Shown here: piece by piece, positions 9,360 through 17,345 of the stretch
Numbering within the stretch: the first letter of the stretch is position 1
Layout of the letters: each line of letters opens with the position of its first letter
Source of the DNA: Bartonella sp. M0177
GTDB lineage: Bacteria > Pseudomonadota > Alphaproteobacteria > Rhizobiales > Rhizobiaceae
Length of the DNA: 64,000 bases
Direction: 5' to 3'
NCBI RefSeq assembly: GCF_016102285.1
Contig: NZ_JACFOY010000001.1
Span: forward strand, 1,240,001-1,304,000
The notes under the pieces: model-generated
Database searches by the model: none
What the model was told of the DNA's origin: nothing
The model's input: the letters and a program-made list of their open reading frames with translations, nothing else
Position numbers and translations under genes: made by a program

Positions 9360-10811
9360 TTAATAAGGGGTGGTAATATTCGGTGAAGCGCGGTTAGCAC
9401 ATATTTGTGTTACGAATTCATGAGCTTTCAGCTTATCCGACAGATTGGTTATGTTATTATAACCGAATTCTTTTAACCGGGATGAGAATTCCCAGGCATT
9501 GGCAAAAGGGATTATAATGGCAACGAGCCGCATTCTTTCCGCTGTCTGTGCAACAAATAGTGATTTTCCTAGTCCACCGATAATCACAGCCGGTTTATCA
9601 GCAGGATAGCTTTCCAGAGAAGTTGCAATACGTTGAAGATAAAAGCGGTTTAAATCATTCTGAATTCGGGTTGCGCTGTTGACGATATAGCTGAACGCAA
9701 GCGGGCATAGAAGCAAGACGAGTAATGTCACCCAAATTAATTTTGTATGAGCAACTGTTCCGATTTTTTCAATGAGCTCGGGTTGTTGGAAAACCGTGAT
9801 AAAACGGGATAGCAGGAAAACGATCAACACAGAAAAGAAAATTGATGCTGGCATAACTCTCGGGGGAATAACGCCATCGCCAACAATTCCAATTAATACA
9901 CCGAGTGAAATGGGTAACATGAATAAAAAAACAATTGAACAAATCGTGGCTCTCAAAACCGGATGATCAAAGTTCATATGTCTATAAAAGTGAAGCTGAA
10001 TTTGGATAAATGCCAGACAGATAGCCACTGAATACAATATTTTACCGGTAGTGGATAGAAAACCGAAATAACGAGAAAAAACGTTTTCCATCATAACTGC
10101 AAAATAGTTCCAAATACCTTTTTCACCGAAAAAAATAAACTGGCTTTTTCCGATCGCGTATTCATTAATGAACAATTTGTCGAAGAAGTAGGTAGCGATA
10201 CAAATAAGGGCTGCGAAAACGAGTGCTTTGATCACAAATTTTACAGTGGAATAGACGGGTTTTCCGCTATAAATTAGGTATAATCCTTCCATTATGACAA
10301 GAACAATAAACATGTTGATATAGGATTGGTAAAATCCCGTTGAAACGAAGCATAATAATGCTGATTTCAGTTTCGATTGATTGTAGTAGGCCCATCCCAG
10401 CAAGCTACAGGCAACGCCCATCGCCATAATGACGCAATCAAAACGATAGAAAAAAGCCGACAAAAGAAAAGGATTAAAAAGAAAGGTAACGACCAGAACT
10501 GCAGTTGTCGCATTGAATGGGATCGCACGTATTTTTAAACTCAAGCACGTCGAAGTTATTGTTAGAAACAAAGCAGCCAACAAGAAAAAAGGTGACGAGT
10601 CGGGCACCCACTGCCAGTCAGCCGAAAGAAAATATGCGAGCAAATCTGCGAATGGTCTTCCTAATTCGCTCCAACCCGGTTTTTGTGAGATAAGACGTTC
10701 AAAATCATCACGGTAGTAATAGCTCCCGATGACAAGTGGGAAATAAAATAAAACAGTAGCTATAGAGGCGGTAATTAAAAACTTTTTTTGGTCTGTATTG
10801 TCGCAGATCAT
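9360..10811 (-). CDS. GtrII-type membrane glucosyltransferase domain protein
   Basis: A 483-aa polytopic membrane protein, about ten hydrophobic spans by eye, beginning with a short cytoplasmic end and a first span followed by YYYRDDFERL and the WSELGRPFADLLAYFLS stretch. The acidic DD pair after the first span and the GRP motif are typical of the Glucos_trans_II family (O-antigen glucosyltransferases, GtrII/GtrC-like), which transfer glucose from undecaprenyl-phosphate-glucose to LPS in the periplasm. A GtrB-like partner lies next door on the other strand; no GtrA-like flippase is seen nearby. It follows lipB by 10 bp on the same strand and probably shares its transcript. The acceptor is unknown. 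Confidence 0.72.
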   Translation of the reverse strand: MICDNTDQKKFLITASIATVLFYFPLVIGSYYYRDDFERLISQKPGWSELGRPFADLLAYFLSADWQWVPDSSPFFLLAALFLTITSTCLSLKIRAIPFNATTAVLVVTFLFNPFLLSAFFYRFDCVIMAMGVACSLLGWAYYNQSKLKSALLCFVSTGFYQSYINMFIVLVIMEGLYLIYSGKPVYSTVKFVIKALVFAALICIATYFFDKLFINEYAIGKSQFIFFGEKGIWNYFAVMMENVFSRYFGFLSTTGKILYSVAICLAFIQIQLHFYRHMNFDHPVLRATICSIVFLFMLPISLGVLIGIVGDGVIPPRVMPASIFFSVLIVFLLSRFITVFQQPELIEKIGTVAHTKLIWVTLLVLLLCPLAFSYIVNSATRIQNDLNRFYLQRIATSLESYPADKPAVIIGGLGKSLFVAQTAERMRLVAIIIPFANAWEFSSRLKEFGYNNITNLSDKLKAHEFVTQICANRASPNITTPY

Positions 10812-10821
10812 AATTTTGAAC

Positions 10822-11553
10822 CTAAGGGTTTAAAGAACGTGTTGGACCAAATATTTTTTCAAAAGTTTTTTTAAGAACAACGTCAACATCTGCCATCGTG
10901 ACAGGCAAGCCGAGATCAACCAAACTGGTTACCCCATGGTCAGATATTCCGCACGGAACAATGCCACTATAATGTGATAAATCCGGCTCCACATTGAGAG
11001 CAATTCCATGAAAACTAACCCATTTTCGTAAACGAATACCAATAGCTGCAATTTTGTCTTCAGCCGGTTCATTTTTTATTGTCGATGGTTTTTCTGGTCT
11101 TACGACCCATACGCCAACCCGGTCTTCCCGACGTTCACCCTTAATGTTGAATTCGGCAAGAGTTTGTATAATCCACTCTTCCAAAGCTCCAATAAATGCG
11201 CGAACGTCTTCCTTTCGTCTCTTTAAGTCAAGCATGACATAAATGACACGCTGTCCAGGGCCATGATAGGTAAACTCGCCACCTCTACCCGTTTGGTAAA
11301 CAGGAAAACGGTCGGGGGCGAGTAGATCGCTTTTTTTTGCACTGGTTCCAGCGGTATAGATAGGTGGATGTTCCAACAGCCAGATGCGTTCATCAGCTTC
11401 ACCTGAAGCAATTTTAGCAATGCGTTCTTCCATTTCATGAAGAGCGTAGGGGTAAGGTGTCAATCCATCACTAACCAACCATTCAACTGGATGGGCAGAG
11501 GGAACGCTTGGCAAAAAAATATGATTGAGATTTTGGCGTATGTTATTATTCAT
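10822..11553 (-). CDS. lipB: Octanoyl-[acyl-carrier-protein]:protein N-octanoyltransferase
   Basis: LipB (244 aa) transfers octanoyl from ACP to the lipoyl domains of dehydrogenase E2 subunits and GcvH. Visible are [21 protein letters not shown] near residue 88 and the catalytic pair: lysine in [20 protein letters not shown] (K167) and cysteine in [15 protein letters not shown] (C201). The frame is open 20 codons further upstream, but ATG at 11551-11553 (MNNNIRQ) is preferred; the extra part resembles no LipB. A GtrII-type gene follows after 10 bp. Confidence 0.95.
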   Translation of the reverse strand: MNNNIRQNLNHIFLPSVPSAHPVEWLVSDGLTPYPYALHEMEERIAKIASGEADERIWLLEHPPIYTAGTSAKKSDLLAPDRFPVYQTGRGGEFTYHGPGQRVIYVMLDLKRRKEDVRAFIGALEEWIIQTLAEFNIKGERREDRVGVWVVRPEKPSTIKNEPAEDKIAAIGIRLRKWVSFHGIALNVEPDLSHYSGIVPCGISDHGVTSLVDLGLPVTMADVDVVLKKTFEKIFGPTRSLNP

Positions 11554-11613
11554 TATATCTCTGAGAGAAAACTTCAACTTGAGCAATTTATAAGTTTCAA
11601 TCAATAAAATCAA

Positions 11614-11972
11614 GGTAAAGCCTTAGTCCAGGCGTGGCGCTAGCGAGCAAGAATCGACGACCACTTTTAGTGCCAAATTAGAATGCCAAAAACAGTTTTG
11701 AATGCCAAAAACAGTCGGGTTATGTGAAAAGACGAAGCGTAGGAGAGTTAAGGTTTAATTGAAAATTATATTAGTGACACAAAAAGCAAAGTGTAAGTTA
11801 AAATTTTATAAACTAAATTAATTTCTTAAAATAGATAAAACTATAAAATAAATAAAAATAAATACATTATGCGTAATTATAAAAATAAATTCACATTACG
11901 ATTTAATGTAATTGTTTTATGAGAATTTTTATTGATAAGAGGAATTAAAAAGATAATTAACGTTTTTATCGT
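11614..11972. repeat. Intergenic region with a 16-bp direct repeat
   Basis: About 360 bp between lipB and the TPM-domain gene. GAATGCCAAAAACAGT occurs twice (11681-11696 and 11700-11715, period 19 bp), with a partial TGCCAAA just before at 11671. The rest is very AT-rich (11750-11950) and presumably carries the lipB promoter. No gene is seen. Confidence 0.6.
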
Positions 11973-12626
11973 CTATATTTCGATAATATGGTCGGGTAAC
12001 TCGTTTTCGGTAGTTGGGATCCGTGGAAAATAGTGTGTCAGCACTTCGCCCGACTTTTTTATGGCTTCGACATAAGCTTCGGTCAAATGGCCTTCTTTGG
12101 CCTCGGTCATCATTCCCTTGACAATATTATTCCAGATTTCTGCAGGTACTTTTTCGACAATTTTGATATCCGATATAACTTCCGCATAATGTTCGGCTTG
12201 AGAAATGAAAAGCAGAATACCTGTTCGTTTCTTTGTATGATTGATATTTTGCGCAAGAAATTGCCGCACTGCATTCGCATGACAAATGCGATTTTTAATT
12301 GCGGCCGGTGTTATAAGAAGCCGTAACTGCGGCAGAATCGACAAATAGAATAAACCCAGAAGGTGGATGGCAAGGACGGTGGAGGCAAAATAATGGAGAG
12401 GAACGTCATGCCAAAACCAATGAATTCCATAGGCTGCAATTATTGATATGAAAAAGATCGTTACCGTCCAAATAAAAAATGAAATGAAAAAATAATTGTC
12501 ACTTTCTTTTGCAAAAACCGCGAAAATTTCTCCATTCGTCGATTTTTCTGCGTCGTGAATAGCCGCGCTAATTTGGTCACGTTGAAGAATATTCATACAA
12601 TTTGCAGAGTTTGTTTGTATCACCAT
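11973..12626 (-). CDS. TPM-domain membrane protein (second of pair)
   Basis: A 217-aa protein with a TPM-like fold. The start (LQRDQISAAIHDAEKSTNGEIFAVFA) matches the first strand-helix of TPM domains, is interrupted by two hydrophobic spans at about 45-65 and 80-100, and continues with RTGILLFISQAEHYAEVISD near residue 140, the second half of the domain. The biochemical role is not established; TPM proteins are linked to photosystem repair in plants and to envelope functions in bacteria. Its ATG overlaps the upstream TPM gene by 7 bp (12620-12626), indicating translational coupling. An alternative ATG lies ten codons in. The C terminus is acidic. Confidence 0.8.
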   Translation of the reverse strand: MVIQTNSANCMNILQRDQISAAIHDAEKSTNGEIFAVFAKESDNYFFISFFIWTVTIFFISIIAAYGIHWFWHDVPLHYFASTVLAIHLLGLFYLSILPQLRLLITPAAIKNRICHANAVRQFLAQNINHTKKRTGILLFISQAEHYAEVISDIKIVEKVPAEIWNNIVKGMMTEAKEGHLTEAYVEAIKKSGEVLTHYFPRIPTTENELPDHIIEI

Positions 12627-13468
12627 CGTCCTGAAGCTCCACCGCCTCCCGATGAACCGCCGCCGCCACTAAAGCCACCGGAACCTCCCCCAAATCCGCC
12701 GCCAAATCCGCCTCCGCCGAAGCCGCCGCCTCTGCCGGAACCCAAGAACCAGAGAACAAACACGATGCCAAGCCAACGGTAACGTCTTGGTCCGACTTTT
12801 GTACCGAAAATCGATGCAAGTACGGGAAGTACAACAAAGAGTAAAAATATCAGAACGGCAACGTTATTCGCAATCATATCCTGTCTTTGTTGTTGTTTAA
12901 GTCTTTCCTGTTCAATCTGTTGATATTCGTGAACACGTGCGTCAAAATCTGCTTTGCTACCTGTCAGAACTTCGACGATAGCTGCAACTCCTTCAACAAT
13001 ACCTTTTTCAAAATTATCTTGCCTGAAATTTGGTAAAATAATCGCATTGATAATAGTCGAAGAGAGAGCGTCGGTCAGAACTCCTTCCAGACCATAGCCG
13101 ACCTCGATTCTAACTTGTCTCTCGCTTGGAGCTATGAGCAGCAACACACCATTATTCATTTGTTTTTGCCCTAATGCCCAGCGCCTGAACAATGAATTTG
13201 CAAAAGTTTCGATATCATGTCCAGACAGTGTTGGTAATGTAGCGACGACGATTTGGGCTCCCGTTTTTTCCTCCAAAGAAGAGAGCTTCTCGGTTAAAGA
13301 GGCTCTTACCGTCGGACTTAACAAGTCAGTATTATCAACTACCCGGCCAGAAAGGGCAGGCAGAGAATCTTCTGCAAACGTGTCAACACACATAAATTGT
13401 GCGATGAAGATGAAGGCCAATCCTAGAAAAAATAGTGCCGTGTTGATTGGCCAACGGAAATGATTCAT
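12620..13468 (-). CDS. TPM-domain secreted/membrane protein with glycine-rich tail (YgcG-like)
   Basis: A 282-aa protein: signal-type N-terminal hydrophobic segment (residues about 10-30), a TPM domain (about 38-165) with SGRVVDNTDLLSP, KTGAQIVVATLPTL and NNGVLLLIAPSERQVRIEVGYGLEG, a glutamine-rich linker, a transmembrane span near 200-220, and an extreme glycine-rich C terminus (residues about 245-282) with a final GRW. This is the usual YgcG-like architecture found beside lemA. Its ATG overlaps the lemA stop by four bases (ATGA), and its stop overlaps the next TPM gene. The molecular function is unknown; envelope location is inferred. Confidence 0.9.
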   Translation of the reverse strand: MNHFRWPINTALFFLGLAFIFIAQFMCVDTFAEDSLPALSGRVVDNTDLLSPTVRASLTEKLSSLEEKTGAQIVVATLPTLSGHDIETFANSLFRRWALGQKQMNNGVLLLIAPSERQVRIEVGYGLEGVLTDALSSTIINAIILPNFRQDNFEKGIVEGVAAIVEVLTGSKADFDARVHEYQQIEQERLKQQQRQDMIANNVAVLIFLLFVVLPVLASIFGTKVGPRRYRWLGIVFVLWFLGSGRGGGFGGGGFGGGFGGGSGGFSGGGGSSGGGGASGRW

Positions 13469-14094
13469 TTGTTGAACTCGACCTTAGGTGCTTTCTCGGC
13501 TGCTTCGTCGATTGAGAATGTCGGCATGGGCTTTGCGTCGCGATACCACAACCACGTCCAAATCATAGTTGGCATAGTTTTGATTGCAGTGTTGTAGATA
13601 CGAACCGCCTCTATATAATCACGTCGTGCAACAGCAATTCGATTTTCTGTACCCTCCAGTTGCGATTGCAGAGCGAGAAAATTTTGATTCGCTTTCAGAT
13701 CCGGATAATTTTCAGCCACGGCCATCAAGCGCGAGAGCGCTCCGGTGAGATTGGACTGGTTGTTGATGAATTGTTGCATTGCCTCGGGATTATTGAGCAT
13801 ATCGGCATTAATGTTGGTCTGCGTTGCTTTTGCACGTGCCTCGACAACGCCGGTCAATACAGCCTGTTCATGCTGTGCATATCCCTTCACCGTTTCAACA
13901 AGATTCGGTATCAGATCTGATCGCCGCTGATATTGGTTGAGAACTTCACTCCAAGCGGCATGAGCTTTTTCTTCATTCGTTGGAATTGTATTAAATCCGC
14001 ATCCGGATAATACCGGCAGAACAAATAAGAATAACACAAAAATAAAGGGCAATTTGAGCGAATAAGAGTCGTTTTTCAGATAAGCCGCTTGCAT
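13465..14094 (-). CDS. lemA: LemA family lipoprotein
   Basis: A LemA-family protein (209 aa). The N terminus is a signal peptide with a lipobox (LSGC, C32), so it is probably lipid-anchored facing the periplasm. The core has the family pattern: AHAAWSEVLNQYQRRSDLIPNLVETVKGYAQHE and long amphipathic helices, ending in WTWLWYRDAKPMPTF. The frame is open further upstream, but ATG 14092-14094 is preceded by GGAGATG at good spacing and gives a proper signal peptide. It is first in a lemA-TPM-TPM operon with overlapping junctions. Function is unknown. Confidence 0.92.
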   Translation of the reverse strand: MQAAYLKNDSYSLKLPFIFVLFLFVLPVLSGCGFNTIPTNEEKAHAAWSEVLNQYQRRSDLIPNLVETVKGYAQHEQAVLTGVVEARAKATQTNINADMLNNPEAMQQFINNQSNLTGALSRLMAVAENYPDLKANQNFLALQSQLEGTENRIAVARRDYIEAVRIYNTAIKTMPTMIWTWLWYRDAKPMPTFSIDEAAEKAPKVEFNK

Positions 14095-14785
14095 AAAATC
14101 ATCTCCGTATAAAAACACCATACAGGTGCAGATAGGAAAAACTTTGATATTGAAAAGATCTTTATTGCGCTTTTTATGGCTTTTTGTCGGTGACAAGAAA
14201 AAATTGATTCAAGTAACTTATCAGGTGCCTGATCTTCGATGGCACGCTGATTCTATGGTCGATATCCAGTTTCATGAAAAGCCGGCAAGGAATCATGATC
14301 GATCGTGATTAATTTGAAGCCAAATAATCGCTTACCCCATCTAACGCGAAAACTTCTGATTATGTTGTTAATATTCTTTGTTGGATGAAATTTTTACGAA
14401 GTTGGATTCTATTGTTACGAATCCCCGACCGCTGAATTCTTGTAAACAAATTCGCTCTTCCCAGATTCATCAATCACTCAAGAGTGGATATCCAGCTCTT
14501 CTGCGTTTTAAAGCGCAAATTGAAACGCTCGTAAGGGCTCAAAAACTTTATCATTGAATGAGAAAACGAAGTCGTAGTCTATCGGAGACTAGAACTCTGG
14601 AAAGTCACCTCTTTATTACCGATTTCATTGGGGGGTTTCTTCGGTCTCAATCAAATATGTGCAAGAGTTGGGTAAACTTGGTTCACGAGGGCCAATAATT
14701 GACGATATATACTTGCCTAGCCAACGGCCTTAATGCACGTTGGTACCATATCCTGAATATAATTATCTGTGCGAGGTATGATGCA
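14095..14785. other. Intergenic/decayed stretch at left edge of accessory island
   Basis: About 690 bp. The part near 14100 should hold the lemA promoter (minus). Beyond about 14300 the sequence shows stops in all frames and no recognisable protein; it appears to be the left part of a decayed island that runs to tRNA-Val at 18318. Confidence 0.45.
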
Positions 14786-15347
14786 ATGTGGATTAACTTC
14801 GGCGCATTTATTGCAGCATCACTGACAGCAATATCAACTATAATATTGAGTTGGATGACGTACATTCTTGCTAAAGAAACTAAGGTTCTTGCGAGGATGA
14901 CCTCAAAGGCTTTTGTTATCACCTATTTAGAGTCTACAGAAGTTACCAATGAAGCCATGAATATTGTTATCCATAACACAGGTAATGCCCCGGCGTTTAA
15001 TGTATCAGTAAGAATAACCCCAGCTATGCCAAATTATTCTCACCCAAGCAGCATGGCAACAGAAACAAGTTACGAAGTACTTCTAATACCTCCAACTACT
15101 AAATAGTCAATATACGGAGTGGCTTTAAAAGAAATGGGCGCCACCCTTTACGAAGTCAGTGTGAGTTGGTCCGACCCCCTCAAAGGGGTCTGTACGAGAA
15201 TCAATTTCTTATCAAATTAAACCCAAAAATCAAATAAAAGGTGGGTGGATAATTAAAGGTATCCATAATGTAGCGACTGAATTAGAAAAGTTGACGAATG
15301 AGGTAAAAAAATTAACGACAAAATCCATTAGCTTTAAAGAGGCATAG
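14786..15347 (+). pseudogene. Small membrane-anchored accessory protein gene broken by amber stop and frameshift
   Basis: From ATG 14786 (GAGG about 10 bp upstream) the frame encodes one N-terminal membrane span (WINFGAFIAASLTAISTIIL...), then KETKVLARMTSKAFVITYLE and IVIHNTGNAPAFNVSVRIT, a pattern I know from hypothetical accessory proteins with a single N-terminal helix and an outer beta domain. TAG at 15104-15106 stops it, but the same frame goes on with coherent sequence (EMGATLYEVSVSWSDPLKG) to a TAA near 15220. A further plausible C-terminal piece (NVATELEKLTNEVKKLTTKS) lies in another frame and ends at TAG 15345-15347. So at least one nonsense change and one frameshift are present. Function unknown. 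Confidence 0.6.
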
Positions 15348-15418
15348 TCTTTTAAGAATAGAAAACCTCTGAGGCATCACATCTCGCAGGTCTGGGACAC
15401 TCCCCCATATAGCAAGCT

Positions 15419-15679
15419 TTAACTCACTTTCTTTCCATCTATGTAGATATTAAGACGGACAAGCGAAGGACGTGTTGCTGCTGTGTTTACACGTACCGAG
15501 AACCCCTTGCGGATGATGAGTTCTATCATTTCACGTTCCGTCTTAACCGTGACTTGGTTTTTTTTGAGGTGTTTCTTCTTCCCGAAAGCCGGGTCGCCTA
15601 GCACATAAAACCCATTTTCTATATAAGGATATTGTTCGGTTTTAGTCTTTGGGTCTAGTCTATATACACGTTTGCTCAT
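15419..15679 (-). CDS. Hypothetical small basic protein, 86 aa
   Basis: An 86-residue frame starting MSKRVYRLDPKTKTEQ. The ATG at 15677-15679 is preceded by TAGGAG about 9 bp upstream, a good ribosome-binding site, which supports a real gene. The protein is rich in lysine and arginine, has no transmembrane segment, and contains KKKHLKKNQVTVKTEREMIELIIRKGFSVRV. I do not recognise the family. It sits between two pseudogenes in a decayed island and may be the only intact gene there. Confidence 0.45.
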   Translation of the reverse strand: MSKRVYRLDPKTKTEQYPYIENGFYVLGDPAFGKKKHLKKNQVTVKTEREMIELIIRKGFSVRVNTAATRPSLVRLNIYIDGKKVS

Positions 15680-15900
15680 GCATAGTTCTCCTATATTTTC
15701 GTATTTATTGCACGTATCAGGTTTCTTTCGAAAAAAAACACTACGTATAACATGCAAGATAATGCCTTAACGTGTCTCTTTAAACGTCTCATAAAAGTTT
15801 TCTTATAAATTCTAAGGAAATATGAGCATGATTGATCAACAACACAAATCCAACAAACATAAGCGCAACGCAAGGCAATGGTGAAGAAAAGAGAGCGGAA

Positions 15901-16212
15901 AAGCGGATCTCGTATATCCCGGTTTCATCAACTGGACAGAGTCGTGAAGTCTAGCGAAACAAGATGCCGTCTCTTGGTATTTATTAAAAAAATATCTTTG
16001 AGGAAAAATATTCTGGTGTAGGCGGCAACTGTCCAGCTCTTGAGGGAACAATAATGTTTGTCCGAAAGGAAAATTTTTTGTTATCATCATGATTGACCAC
16101 TTGGCGAGATCAGCAACGGACCTTCTTTCCATCGTTCACCAGCTGGAACGGAAAAGCGTCCAATTGCGTGTTGTCGATCAGACTATTGTTTTTCATCTTG
16201 GCAATCAAATTC
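15901..16212 (+). pseudogene. Decayed serine recombinase (resolvase/invertase)
   Basis: Broken coding sequence of the resolvase family. In one frame (from about 15904) RISYIPVSSTGQS matches the catalytic-serine region of the family (consensus Y-x-RVS-x-x-Q), followed after two in-frame stops by KNIFEEKYSGV. The match then moves to another frame: RRQL-like remains at 16023, then GKFFVIIMIDHLARSATDL, which aligns with the family's GDxxxVxxIDRLARSxxDL motif, and SIVHQLERKSVQLRVVDQ. At least two stops and one frameshift make it non-functional. No helix-turn-helix C terminus is recognisable after the TGA at about 16210. Confidence 0.72.
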
Positions 16213-16714
16213 CTTTCAGAGGCTTTCTGTGAAGGTTTTCTTGGACAGTGTAGGTTTTTTGCGTACCGCCTTAGGTGGAACCATCGGAAGAAGGAAAGTG
16301 GTGAATAGCAATCAACCGAAATAAGAGACTACTGAGAGGCGTTAAGTGTTCCGTTGGTGAATTTAATAAGCAAGCTCTATAATCACACTCAGTGGCTCTC
16401 TACAACGTTTTATTCATTTTGCCTATGCGTCTCAAAGTTAGGAATAAACGAGGTAGGGGGAGAATCTGGTGCGACTTTTTGCATTTGTCAGTATATAGAC
16501 AAATGAACAAACACGGGAGCTTTTGAACTGGCGTTTCAATTACTACCTCATCAAAGTGAGCAACCTCATTGAGACATTTTACTTAACATTTTAATAAACA
16601 GTTTAACAAACATGTTATTGAGTGTTAATTCTAATCGGGTGAACGAAGTGGATGGCCTCCCACATATTATTCTTTCTCAGTCTTTCTCATGTTCAACTCT
16701 CCTATCTTTTCCCG
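16213..16714. other. Decayed stretch between resolvase and integrase remnants
   Basis: About 500 bp with no readable gene. A short minus-strand frame with a good Shine-Dalgarno (GGAG before ATGAGAAAGACT, near 16690) stops after seven codons and may be the start of a lost gene. Confidence 0.4.
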
Positions 16715-17345
16715 CTACCCCCCCAGATCTCGCACGATATGGAATGAACGAATCTTTGCCATTTCCTTGGGGAGGTTAGGAAACCTCGCATGATTGCCAC
16801 CATATTGGTGGTCAGCTCTACCAGATGAATAGTCTGTCAGAGATAGAGGAGCGGCATCCGAAAGCCCTCCCTCAATTCATACATACATAAATCTTCAGAT
16901 TGATGTCGCCTGCCGTGGGGATGGTGCCAGGCGTTCCCGCTCAAAACTTAGCGTGTTTCTGGTCCATCCTGAGATATTGGCTTGGGAGCGCGTAGGAAAT
17001 GAGCGGGTATATTGTTTGAACGTTTGATAAGCTCTATTAGTCCTTCTTGCGAGAGATCAGGAAGGTCAGGGATTGTTCTTTCACTGCTTGCCGTATTGAG
17101 TGTTCTGGCTCCGATGGTTGTCAGCGTGTAGAATCATAACCCGTAAACCTGTAAAAAGCCGAAAGGGGTCAATTGAGCAAGTTCGTTGATTCTTGCGCCC
17201 AAATAAGGGCTGAGCCAAAGAGATCACCTTTTGTTATTGCTTATCTCTTTTCTGTCCGCAAGCAAGACGCTTCTTGTCTTCCATCGTGTAAGCGCGTTTA
17301 TCACTCGGCGCCGTCTGATAACCCGGCTTCTCTTTTTCAGAATCC
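16715..17345 (-). pseudogene. Decayed tyrosine recombinase / phage-type integrase
   Basis: Minus-strand remnants of a tyrosine integrase, read from high to low coordinates: PGYQTAPSDKRAYTMEDKKRL (about 17345-17266); WLSPYLGARINELAQLTPFG (about 17220), carrying the family's box I arginine motif GARxxELAQL; after an in-frame TGA, LNTASSERTIPDLPDLSQEGLIELIKR, resembling the conserved S-x-RTIPLHPxLxxxGLxxY segment; then a stop at 16948; and DHQYGGNHARFPNLPKEMAKI near 16790-16715, possibly the C-terminal end. Several stops and frame changes make it dead. It lies about 1 kb beyond the 3' end of tRNA-Val, a common integration target. The integrase identity rests on the arginine box and the SERTIP segment. 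Confidence 0.62.

Noticed and set aside
12555-12782. Proline-rich plus-strand frame
   Set aside because: It is the antisense of the glycine-rich tail of the TPM protein, so the proline run is a mirror of GGN codons.
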